Positions 1-7,771 of a stretch of DNA of 64,000 nucleotides are shown here, one piece after another (within the stretch, counting starts at the first letter, position 1; every line of letters begins with the position of its first letter). Below the pieces are notes generated by a model, which was not told the origin of the DNA, did not search any database, and worked only from the letters and a program-made list of their open reading frames with translations. The DNA is taken from contig CAJYGB010000034.1 in the NCBI GenBank assembly GCA_913774355.1, forward strand, positions 1 through 64,000, in the 5' to 3' direction. This stretch comes from an uncultured Chryseobacterium sp. (lineage in GTDB: Bacteria; Bacteroidota; Bacteroidia; Flavobacteriales; Weeksellaceae). A program made the position numbers and the translations under genes.

Positions 1-198
1 ATGACAGCTAATGATGATGATAATTATTTCGATCCGGAGCTTTATGAAGAAAGATATTCTATTGAAAGAACCAACGCCCGGCTGGATAGTTTCAGATCTC
101 TTCTTAACAGACATGATACTACGGTAACCAGCTGGAAAGCTTTAAATTACATCGCATTCATTGTGATCGGTCTAAAGAAAAGTAAAAAGTTTAAATGA
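1..198 (+). CDS. IS transposase, C-terminal fragment (runs off left edge)
   Basis: This is the last 65 or so residues of a DDE transposase; the reading frame is open to the left edge, so the Met at position 1 need not be the start. The run ERYSIERTNARLDSFRSLL followed by a hydrophobic NYIAFIVIGL and a lysine-rich tail is typical of the C-terminus of IS4/IS5-type transposases of Bacteroidota, in which the catalytic Glu lies in the Y-x-x-R-x-x-I-E-R motif. The stop codon sits inside a 19-bp sequence (184-202) that recurs at 18.1 kb, consistent with the gene ending within the terminal inverted repeat of the element. The exact IS family cannot be fixed without the upstream part. Confidence 0.75.
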   Translation: MTANDDDNYFDPELYEERYSIERTNARLDSFRSLLNRHDTTVTSWKALNYIAFIVIGLKKSKKFK

Positions 199-202
199 CT
201 TC
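184..202 (+). mobile_element. putative right end (terminal inverted repeat) of the IS
   Basis: These 19 bases overlap the last codons and stop of the transposase. They match exactly, in reverse complement, positions 18127-18145. The position at the end of a transposase gene and the second copy elsewhere suggest an IS terminal repeat; the true boundary and target duplication cannot be seen without the left end. Confidence 0.5.
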
Positions 203-511
203 GAAATAATAACAACGATGAGGTGAAAAATTTCATAAATCTTTATAATTTAATCCTTTAAAATAATTTTAAGCGGTTGCTATAGTCTGAATTGTTACAT
301 AAGGCATTCATAAAATGATTCTATGGAATGTAATGTTTTAAACATGTTCCAAAAGTATAAATTCCTCGTCTTTTATATTTAATTTTTTTATCTAATGTAT
401 AATACATAGGTGTATAATTTTTAAGACATAAAACGCTGTAATTAGTTTAATCTTCCCAAAAAATCGCAGGAAATAAATCCAGATTCAGATATAAATTTTC
501 CGGACATCTAT
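203..511. other. AT-rich non-coding stretch between IS end and surface-protein gene
   Basis: I see no open frame with coding character and no RNA gene here. It is very AT-rich compared with the genes that follow. It would carry the 3' flank of the frameshifted gene at 512-1445. Confidence 0.5.
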
Positions 512-1445
512 CTAGCGAACTCTTTTCACCGAAAACTGGGTGATGGGTGCTGCGCCCGAACTCCCCGAGCTCTGGTTGAAAATCGTAATCCCCGCCATAC
601 TGTTTCCCATGCGGAAAGAATAGAGGTCAGAAGTAACCAGATCTACTGAACAGAATTAAGGTATAGGTCTGCAGGCCTCCCGCAGGTGCCGAAAAAGTAT
701 CATTTACACGGGTTACCCATTTACCTGTGGTATCATCCCATAAGCCGATAACAGGATAGGATCCGTTATCGGTGGAAAGTTGTGCATTTATCGAAACTTC
801 GTAGACGCCATTATTGGAAACCCTGAACGAGTTGCTGGTAGGAGTACCGGAATATTTGTTTTCATTATCTATGATTTCACGATTGAGATTACCTATAGTC
901 AGCGGCACAGCGGCTGCGGGTGTGGTAAAATCCGAAGTCATCTGTATGGTGATTTGCTGGGCTACGTTCAGTTGTCCGTTGATGGCAATAACGGAACCTT
1001 TAGCGGCATTGCCTGCCGGGAGGCTGATGCTGTTTCCGCCGATGGGCTTCCACTGTCCGCCGGTGACATTTCCGGCACTGGCACCGTTCGGATTATAGAA
1101 ATAATAAAACCCGGGGGTCACGACAATGGCCGTAGAAGAGCGGTTTCCGGTAGTAAGCGTAGTACCGGTAGCATTATTGTATACAATCATTCCGTCGAAC
1201 CAGGTGGGAAATGTTGCCCCTCCGGCAAGGGTAAGATTAAACTGAAAATTCACCAGGTCTACTGAAGGAATAATGATGCCTTTTCCGGAATAAGGGCCTG
1301 CACCGGACTGGCTGCTGAAGCCTGCACTGCCGTCAATCATCACGTTGGAGTTGGAAATCCCAAACGTCAGACCACCATTTATCTGGACCTGTGCCTTCAG
1401 GAGACTTGTGGCCATTAATACCGTTAGCACTTTTATTTTTTTCAT
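512..1445 (-). pseudogene. frameshifted secreted surface protein with C1q-like C-terminus
   Basis: Translation from the ATG at 1443-1445 gives a signal peptide (MKKIKVLTVLMATSLLKAQ) and a ~140-residue N-terminal domain (NGGLTFGISNSNVMIDGSAG through GFYYFYNPNGAS) that is also the N-terminus of the genes at 7772 and 9774. A C1q/TNF-like beta-sandwich follows (NSFRVSNNGVYEVSINAQ). In the first frame translation stops at 627. The next frame, entered between about 640 and 656, continues the domain plausibly (DLYSFRMGNSMAGITIF, then PITQFSVKRVR) to a stop at 512-514. One extra base, or two missing ones, explains this; there is no homopolymer at the site. It could be a real decay event or a sequencing error. 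An upstream in-frame Met at 1508 would precede the signal peptide and is unlikely. Confidence 0.65.
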
Positions 1446-1626
1446 TATTTTACTTTTAAAGATTACGGATTTTAAATTTCGTACCTGATCAGCTGAACTT
1501 AAAAACATCCCTTTTCCACTTAAAAGCTTTCACGGGCATTACCGGTTTTCGCTATGTTTGCACATGATCGGGAGAAACCTGTAATTTGAGTTTTAAAAAA
1601 AGCCTGTGGGTTCAGAAGTTAAATTT

Positions 1627-3210
1627 TTACGGGCATCCGCAGGGTTTGTCTGCTCCCTGATCATTCATAAAATCAATCATCCTGTTGCCGCTGAACTGGA
1701 TCGCACTGCCGGTATTCAACTTTATGGCGTGGGTGCTCCAGTTCTCGTTGGCCGTTACCGTTATTCCGGAATTGACAGTTTTGATATCCTGTGTATTCCG
1801 GACAATCGAAGCCGGATTTCCCCAGGTCGTACAACTGTCAATGTTGCCCGACAAAGATGCGATGTTGGGAGCAAATGTGTTTGTTGAAAGACAGGCCGTG
1901 TTACAATTGGTCCCCAGACATGAAGCACCATTGATGTTACTCTTCATCAGTGCTGCCGGCTGCGACCCGAATCCCAGGCTCAGGTTGGTTCCTACGGAAA
2001 GGAGATGGCAATAGCTCATGATCGTTCCCCCGGCTGAAGGAACCGGTCCGGTACATCCCTCGCTATATCCGGCTGCGGGCCCGCAGCCGTCAATCGGTGT
2101 ATTGTCGCCGTTCCATACACAGGCATGGGTGTGCGGAGAGCCGAAGCTGTGACCGATTTCGTGAGTCGCAGCCGAAATAGACCATGAATAGACCGGTACC
2201 TGGTTGTAAGTTTGGTCTACCGCTGCATAGGCATGATGGAAAGGAGTACAAAGTGAACCCAGGTAAGCAATACTGCTGCTTGACGGTGAGTTGATCAGTA
2301 CACCAAGCTGGCCGTTGAAATAGGTCCTGTTATTTCTGAAGGCGTCCAGGTTTCCGGCCGGATTTCCTGTATAGGGGTCAGGGCTTGTCCAGATATTGAT
2401 CTCATTCAGGGATATCCTGATCCCGTCATTGGCAAAAAGCGTGGCGATGTTATTGTGGATCCCGCTTAGCCAGTCTCCGGTGGCATACGGATCAGAACCA
2501 TTGTTCTGGTAAGGTTTATAGCACACTTCATAATAGATGGCGACACATTTATCTGCCTTATCCGATGGGGCTCCTGCGGCATTTTCTGTTAGGATCTTCG
2601 GGAGACGGTTTACAGGAAGTTCATCGGTTGCGCAGGTAAAAGGGTTTTTACCGGTAAGCGTACCCTCCGAGTAGCTTACAAAATCGGAGGAGTTTCCTGT
2701 TTTTCCCAGGATGATATTTCCCTGTTCCGGCGAAGAAGCAACGCCCATTACCTGGTCGCGGAAAAAACTGAAGGCTGCCACGGACCGGTTGTTCCCTTTG
2801 ATGATTCCCCGGTAGTAGAGTCCGGAGGTATAAGGAAGGGTTTCGCTGCCGTCGAGAATCAGCCTGAAACCGGCGCTGAAGGGCTGGTAACGGTACAGTT
2901 CAAGGGTTACGGTACTGTCTGTTTTAAAGGGAAATGAAAATTCTATAAAATCCGGCTTTTCCTGAAGCATTTTCTTCAGGGATTCAGGATGCAGACGGAG
3001 CACCGTGAGGTCGGCAGCCGCCTTCCTGTAATCTTCTCCACGCGGAGAACGGGGATTACGTTCAAAAAGATCGTATTGTACAAAAGTCATTTTCAGGGCA
3101 TGATAACTATCCACCTGCCGGGCTACAGGTTTCAGCTGCTGGGAGTACAGGAATAAAGGAAAAAAAGCAAAGATTAAAAACCAGCTTTTCAGGATATATA
3201 ATCTGATCAT
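1627..3210 (-). CDS. secreted M12B (reprolysin-like) zinc metalloprotease with C-terminal C-W-P domain
   Basis: The 527-residue protein starts with a signal peptide ending LFLYSQQ. Residues 350-360 read HEIGHSFGSPH, the extended HExxHxxGxxH zinc motif of metzincins, and the Met-turn is I-M-S-Y at 397-400, so it is a reprolysin-like endopeptidase expected outside the cytoplasm. Residues 30-200 resemble a propeptide. Cysteines around 360-440 probably form disulfides. Residues 449-521 are an added domain (SGNIDSCTTWGNP, then SGITVTANENWS) that is also found, as the N-terminal half, in the four small secreted proteins at 4006-7745. That sharing suggests a common surface or substrate attachment role, but this is inference. 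No T9SS sorting domain is visible. Confidence 0.85.
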   Translation of the reverse strand: MIRLYILKSWFLIFAFFPLFLYSQQLKPVARQVDSYHALKMTFVQYDLFERNPRSPRGEDYRKAAADLTVLRLHPESLKKMLQEKPDFIEFSFPFKTDSTVTLELYRYQPFSAGFRLILDGSETLPYTSGLYYRGIIKGNNRSVAAFSFFRDQVMGVASSPEQGNIILGKTGNSSDFVSYSEGTLTGKNPFTCATDELPVNRLPKILTENAAGAPSDKADKCVAIYYEVCYKPYQNNGSDPYATGDWLSGIHNNIATLFANDGIRISLNEINIWTSPDPYTGNPAGNLDAFRNNRTYFNGQLGVLINSPSSSSIAYLGSLCTPFHHAYAAVDQTYNQVPVYSWSISAATHEIGHSFGSPHTHACVWNGDNTPIDGCGPAAGYSEGCTGPVPSAGGTIMSYCHLLSVGTNLSLGFGSQPAALMKSNINGASCLGTNCNTACLSTNTFAPNIASLSGNIDSCTTWGNPASIVRNTQDIKTVNSGITVTANENWSTHAIKLNTGSAIQFSGNRMIDFMNDQGADKPCGCP

Positions 3211-3245
3211 GGAATTAGCGTATGGAATAACAGTTTCCGTAAAAA

Positions 3246-3800
3246 TTATTCCTTTTTAAGCATAGCCCGGTTCACCATTTCTGCAATAGCTGCCGTAATG
3301 TCTTTTTCTTTGCTGTAATAGGGCAGGGCTTTAGTAATGTCTTCCAGGTACCATACCATATCAATTTTATTTTTCCCGGCATATTGTTGCAGTGCTGCCG
3401 CAACCGCTACGGTGTAAGGCTTGAGGTCTTTGGCATATAATGCATCCAGCTGGCTACTGAAACTTTTGATGCGGGTCTCCTGAAGCTTCCGTTCTTCCTG
3501 CAGTAACTTGAATTTTTCTTGTTCGGTTTGGTTCATCCTTGCATATAATGCTTCCTGAGATTCATTTTGTACGGGCTTGTAAGAGTCGAGAAGCTCCCGG
3601 TACTTTTTCTGCAAACCGGCCTCCTGCTGTTGTACTTCACGGGAGAGTTGCATGCGGAGCGTATCCGCAGCTGCCTGTCTGGCGGCATAACCTTTCAGCT
3701 GGGAAAAAAGTTTTTCCCTGGAGACCACAGCAGTGCTCTGGGCCAATCCCAGATTTACTATTCCTGTAAGAATAAGTAGTATAAGTAACTTATGTTTCAT
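3246..3800 (-). CDS. OmpH/Skp-family periplasmic chaperone-like protein
   Basis: The 184-residue protein has a cleavable signal peptide (GIVNLGLAQ) followed by a long charged helical stretch rich in Gln, Glu and Lys (about residues 55-125) and a short C-terminal region with NKIDMVWYLEDITKALPY. This layout matches the Skp/OmpH family (PF03938), whose members are trimeric, tentacle-like chaperones that hold unfolded outer-membrane proteins in the periplasm. It lies 35 bases upstream of the metalloprotease on the same strand and is probably co-transcribed with it. Its place among secreted proteins, not next to bamA as the housekeeping copies usually are, suggests a dedicated chaperone for this cluster; that is inference. 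Confidence 0.75.
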   Translation of the reverse strand: MKHKLLILLILTGIVNLGLAQSTAVVSREKLFSQLKGYAARQAAADTLRMQLSREVQQQEAGLQKKYRELLDSYKPVQNESQEALYARMNQTEQEKFKLLQEERKLQETRIKSFSSQLDALYAKDLKPYTVAVAAALQQYAGKNKIDMVWYLEDITKALPYYSKEKDITAAIAEMVNRAMLKKE

Positions 3801-4005
3801 TGGATTACTTGAATTTATTATTTTTTATTGTTAATTTTCTGATGGACCTCAAGGCCAATAATGTGCTTATTTTCTGATGTAAGATTTTGCATGAAATATT
3901 CTGGTTGCGCACTTTAATAAAGCCTTGAGCTGCAGATGTGTAAGGTCTACATCTTGTGTATTTTATTACATATATTTTTTATATAAATAATGTTCAAAAA
4001 TCCTT

Positions 4006-4980
4006 CTACCACTGTTTTATATTACTGGTAACAATCTGGATCGCAATTTCATTATTATAACTGGTACTAAGTGTATTAGAGTCTGCAAAATATTCTACAT
4101 ATGCCGGTCCGGCATTTGAGACCATCATTCCCGCGGTATCGCAGTAATGTGCAATGTATGAAGAACCGCCGCTGTAGCTTTTCTGAGATGGGGATTTAAT
4201 CATAAAATAGTAGACACCATCCGTCATAGGAAAGGATCCGTAATTTCCAAATCCATAATCTACATATCCGGAATTGGCATTGGCGGTAGTATTGTATTTT
4301 AATTTGATCTTCGCCGTTGCCGCTGAAGCATTAACTACCTGAAAAGCAAATGCAACTATATAACTGCTGGCCGGAACTTTAGTCTGATTAACCCCTATTG
4401 AGACTGTTTGAGCAAGTGCAACTCTATTAAAAGTCTGGGTATAAAGCTGATAATCGTTACTTCCGGCCAATGTTACATTACTTAAATTGGATTTTAAAGC
4501 ATTATATTCTGCCTGTGTAATAGGTATATATTGTCCGGAACTGGCATTATCGTAAGCTGTACAGCTCGCACATCCTGTTGATGCCAACACGTTCCGAAGA
4601 CCGTCACAGGTCATATCAGCACCCTGGTCATTAACGAAATCAGTAAAGACCCCGCTATTATAGTTAACGCCGCCATTTCCGTTCAGCACTATGGCTGCAG
4701 TGCTCCAGTTGGTATCTGCCGTCACCGTTATACCGTTATTGATGGTTTTGGTATCCGTTGTATTGCGGTAGATGGCCTGCGGATTTCCCCAGGTGGGACA
4801 GGCGGACCAATTGCCGCTCGCAGTGGCCGTGTTCTGTGCATATGATGGAAAGTTTACAGCCAGGATAACCAGCGTTAACAGATTTCTCAGAATACCGAAA
4901 AAATTCTTCTTTACCGAAGGAATAAACCATATCTTTTCTATGATGTGGGCTAAAGTTTTCATTACTACCATTTCAATCAT
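4006..4980 (-). CDS. secreted protein with C-W-P domain and beta-rich C-terminus
   Basis: The N-terminus has three possible Met starts (4980, 4971, 4962). The hydrophobic core ends with VNFPSYAQ, so export by Sec is likely from any of them. Residues 50-123 (SGNWSACPTWGNPQAIYRN through VNDQGADMTC) are closely related to the C-terminus of the metalloprotease at 1627, including the N-D-Q-G-A-D end. The rest (about 130-324) is beta-rich, with no recognised family; one motif is a Cys pair GCASC at about 137-141. Its function is unknown. It appears to be the same domain family as its neighbours but with a different C-terminal half. Confidence 0.7.
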   Translation of the reverse strand: MIEMVVMKTLAHIIEKIWFIPSVKKNFFGILRNLLTLVILAVNFPSYAQNTATASGNWSACPTWGNPQAIYRNTTDTKTINNGITVTADTNWSTAAIVLNGNGGVNYNSGVFTDFVNDQGADMTCDGLRNVLASTGCASCTAYDNASSGQYIPITQAEYNALKSNLSNVTLAGSNDYQLYTQTFNRVALAQTVSIGVNQTKVPASSYIVAFAFQVVNASAATAKIKLKYNTTANANSGYVDYGFGNYGSFPMTDGVYYFMIKSPSQKSYSGGSSYIAHYCDTAGMMVSNAGPAYVEYFADSNTLSTSYNNEIAIQIVTSNIKQW

Positions 4981-5047
4981 TTAAAATATTCGAAAACCTT
5001 CATTACAAAAAATTTGTTGTTTGGGAAATTGATCTTTGCCGGTTGTC

Positions 5048-5782
5048 TTAATTTATGAATACAACATTGGCCTTCCCAAGAGTGAAATTCATCATGGTGT
5101 TATTGCAGCCCGGCGTGTTCTGATAGGCTGTTCCGGCTCTGTATGAGAGTGTTGTCCCAACCGTCATAGAAATCAGGAAGCTGTTGTTCCACAGGGCGGC
5201 GGTATTGGTAGTTCCCGGAAGACTGCCGCAGTTCCCCGGCTGATCCTGGTAGAAGAGTGAAGATCCGGCATTATCCGAATCCCTCATGACGGTGATGTTG
5301 CCGTTCAGGTATGCTCCAGACACCGAGGCACTCCAGGCCGAGGATGAAGTAGTGTCCCTGATCCAGCCGTAATCACCGCTGTAAGGTGCCGTAAAGAAGA
5401 CCCCCAGGTTTACCGGGCTGTTGGCCGTGCTGTTGTTATTGTTGTTGACAACACTGTAGCTTCCGCTGCTGTTGATGTCCCAGCGGCAGGTGATTTCGGT
5501 ACCGCTTCCGCTGAAGGTAATGCCGTTGCTTCCGCTGAAGTTCAGGGCACCTGTTCCGGCGAGCACGACGCCTCCGATATTACGGTTCTGGTCTACGGTA
5601 ACGGTAACGCCGTTGCTGATGCCCTGGTAGGCACCCGAGCTGTTATACAGCGTATAGGGATAGCCCCATACGGCACATTTCCCGATATTCCCGCTGGAGG
5701 TTGCCACATTCGTATTGGTTTGGGCATTGAATAAATGTGGAAATAAAGCAATCAGGATCAATAAAGTAATTTTGTTTTTCAT
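5048..5782 (-). CDS. small secreted C-W-P domain protein, copy 1
   Basis: The 244-residue protein has a signal peptide (LFPHLFNAQ). It then has SGNIGKCAVWGYPYTLYN and SNGVTVTVDQNRNIGGVVL, which resemble the start of a right-handed beta-helix, and a second half beginning FFTAPYSGDYGWI. Four cysteines (in GKC-VW, T-C-RW, G-N-C-G and PGCN) are conserved in position in all three small copies, suggesting two disulfides. It is the first of three tandem paralogues of nearly equal length. No enzyme motif, sorting domain or lipobox is present, so the function is unknown. Confidence 0.7.
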   Translation of the reverse strand: MKNKITLLILIALFPHLFNAQTNTNVATSSGNIGKCAVWGYPYTLYNSSGAYQGISNGVTVTVDQNRNIGGVVLAGTGALNFSGSNGITFSGSGTEITCRWDINSSGSYSVVNNNNNSTANSPVNLGVFFTAPYSGDYGWIRDTTSSSAWSASVSGAYLNGNITVMRDSDNAGSSLFYQDQPGNCGSLPGTTNTAALWNNSFLISMTVGTTLSYRAGTAYQNTPGCNNTMMNFTLGKANVVFIN

Positions 5783-6162
5783 TGTGTCTGTTTTTTTTCT
5801 TTTTTCAATATGTCTTTTTATTTACCGCTTTCCCGGTCCGGGCAATATTGCTGCTCCTGAGGCTGAGCTTGCCGCATTGTATGCTCCCGAATCGTGCAGG
5901 CTGCCACCTTCGGTCCGGCTTGCGGTTGAATTGTCATACCGCATATCAGGAAAGTGATGCATGTCTTACTTCACGGTACTTCTGCTGACGATGGCCATAT
6001 AGTACTTCAATCGGACTGGGACCAGGACTGCAGGGATGCTGCTGCCGTACGCCTTGCCTTGCCGCTGTTTCTCTGTTGTCATGGGTATGTTTTTAGTTAA
6101 AAATACCTGTATTGCCGGTCTCTACACAGGGTTTCTCCTGTACAGACCGGCTTTACCGGCAT
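5783..6162. other. 380-base gap between two paralogues
   Basis: I find no further copy of the C-W-P domain and no convincing gene. A hairpin with 8-bp outer arms (6114-6121 and 6144-6151) lies just downstream of the minus-strand gene ending at 6163 and could help termination, though no clear T-run follows it. The base composition is closer to the coding neighbours than to the AT-rich spacers, so a decayed gene copy is possible. Confidence 0.4.
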
Positions 6163-6915
6163 TTAATTTTCAAAGTACAAAGTGGCGGTTCCGATCGTAA
6201 AGTTCAGCTGTGTAGAAGTGCAGCCACCCGACGACCGATAGGTTGTTGCAGCCGAATAATAAATATTCTGTCCGGCGGTAAGAACCAGTGGGCCGCCGCC
6301 GTAAGTGTTGGGAAACCAGGTCGCAGCCTGTGTCGTACTTGAAGGATTGGAAAGGCCGCAGCTTCCCGCTTCGTTCTGGCTGAATACGGTCCCGTAATAG
6401 TCTTTGGTCTCACGCCTTACGCCCAGGGAGCCGTTCAGGTAGGAGCCGGACATGCTTGCCGACCAGCCGCTACCGAGTTGCCACCGGTAATTTCCCGCGT
6501 AGGGTGCTGCAAAGATGGCTCCGGAATCATAACTGATGGCAGACTGTCCCAAGGAGTTAGTACTGAAGTTGCCGTTATTATTGGTAATAACATGATTGCC
6601 GTAGCCTGGAAGGTCCCAGCGGCAATTGAGGTCGCCTCCGGAGCCGCTCAGGGTAATCCCGTTACTGCCGCTCATGTCCATGGCGCCGTTTCCGGAGAAG
6701 TTCACCGACCCGATGTTCCGGTTCTGGTCTACGGTTACGGTAATGCCGTTGTTCACGGTCTGGCTGGCTCCGGAATTGTTGTACAATGTGTAGGGGTAAT
6801 CCCATACCGCGCATTTTCCAATGCTGCCGCTGGCTATTGCGGTATTGCCCTGTGCACTCAGGAGGCTTCCTGCCAGCAGGGCAAGGAGGGGCGTTACTTT
6901 TTTTGTTGGTTTCAT
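6163..6915 (-). CDS. small secreted C-W-P domain protein, copy 2
   Basis: The 250-residue paralogue of the genes at 5048 and 6999 has a signal peptide (LLAGSLLSAQG). It keeps the block GKCAVWDYPYTLYNNSGAS and the NNGITVTVDQNRNIGSV stretch. The second half begins FAAPYAGNYRWQLGSGW and ends with a conserved aromatic tail (TLYFEN). The four family cysteines are all present. It is closer to copy 3 than to copy 1. No catalytic motif is recognised; adhesion or carbohydrate binding would fit but is not shown. Confidence 0.7.
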   Translation of the reverse strand: MKPTKKVTPLLALLAGSLLSAQGNTAIASGSIGKCAVWDYPYTLYNNSGASQTVNNGITVTVDQNRNIGSVNFSGNGAMDMSGSNGITLSGSGGDLNCRWDLPGYGNHVITNNNGNFSTNSLGQSAISYDSGAIFAAPYAGNYRWQLGSGWSASMSGSYLNGSLGVRRETKDYYGTVFSQNEAGSCGLSNPSSTTQAATWFPNTYGGGPLVLTAGQNIYYSAATTYRSSGGCTSTQLNFTIGTATLYFEN

Positions 6916-6998
6916 ATGTCTATTTTTCTTTTTATTTCAGGATGCCGGGATTACCGGCGGATATCCCGGAAGAGCTTTCTTCATACTGTCGTATCCTG

Positions 6999-7745
6999 TC
7001 AGTTCTCATAATACATGGTAGCGGCACTGATGGTAAAAGAAATCCCGGTGTCATTACAGGTCCCGGTAGTATTATAGGCCGTGCTGGCCCCATATCTAAG
7101 CTTTTCGCCGGCTGCGAGGGAAAATGATCCCCCGCCTTCCGCATTGGGATACCAGGTGGCCGGAAGGGCTGTGGAAGACGGTACCGCCATCCCGCATGTT
7201 CCGGCTTCGTTCTGTGCAAAGACGTTCCTCAGGAAATCCTGGCCAGCTTTGAAAATGCCTATGGAGGCTTTGAGGTAGGCTCCGGATACGGAGGTCGTCC
7301 AGCCGGATCCCAGCACCCAGCGGTAATTGCCGGTGTAGGGTGCGGTAAAAAAAGCACTGGTCTTGTAAACCACGTAGGGCTCGCCTACGGAGTTCACTGC
7401 ATAATAATTGTTATTGTTCACGAAATGGGCCGTGCCGGCTGACGGGAGATCCCAGCGGCAGGCCGTCTCGGTGCCGGAGCCGCTCAGGGTGATCCCCTTA
7501 CTGCCACTCACTACCAGGGCTCCGTTTCCGCTGAGGTCTACGGCACCGGTGTTCCGGTCTTCATCTACCGTTACGGTAATGCCGCTTCCCACACTTTGGC
7601 TTGCCCCCGAATTGTTATAGATCAGGTACGGATACCCCCAAACGCTGCACTTCCCGATGCTGCCGCTGGCCGCTGCCGTATTGGATTGCGCGGCAGCGCT
7701 GCCGGAGACCAGAAGGAGCAGCAGGGGCTTGGTTAGGTTTCTCAT
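6999..7745 (-). CDS. small secreted C-W-P domain protein, copy 3
   Basis: The 248-residue paralogue has a signal peptide (LLLVSGSAAAQ), the GKCSVWGYPYLIYNNSGAS block, the SGITVTVDEDRN stretch, a FFTAPYTGNYRWVLGSGW second half and the tail TMYYEN. All four conserved cysteines are present. It starts only 26 bases after the stop of the fibre protein at 7772, so the two are probably in one transcript. Function unknown; the tandem set looks like local duplication followed by divergence. Confidence 0.7.
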   Translation of the reverse strand: MRNLTKPLLLLLVSGSAAAQSNTAAASGSIGKCSVWGYPYLIYNNSGASQSVGSGITVTVDEDRNTGAVDLSGNGALVVSGSKGITLSGSGTETACRWDLPSAGTAHFVNNNNYYAVNSVGEPYVVYKTSAFFTAPYTGNYRWVLGSGWTTSVSGAYLKASIGIFKAGQDFLRNVFAQNEAGTCGMAVPSSTALPATWYPNAEGGGSFSLAAGEKLRYGASTAYNTTGTCNDTGISFTISAATMYYEN

Positions 7746-7771
7746 TTTCTCAGTTTTCCCGACAGCCGTGC

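Noticed and set aside
780..1265. 161-codon open frame on the plus strand
   Set aside because: It is antisense to the surface protein at 512-1445 and shows no domain or signal; GC-rich coding on the other strand often leaves such frames.
5783..6162. Possible extra copy of the small C-W-P protein
   Set aside because: I could not find the C-x-x-W motif or a signal peptide in any frame on the minus strand.
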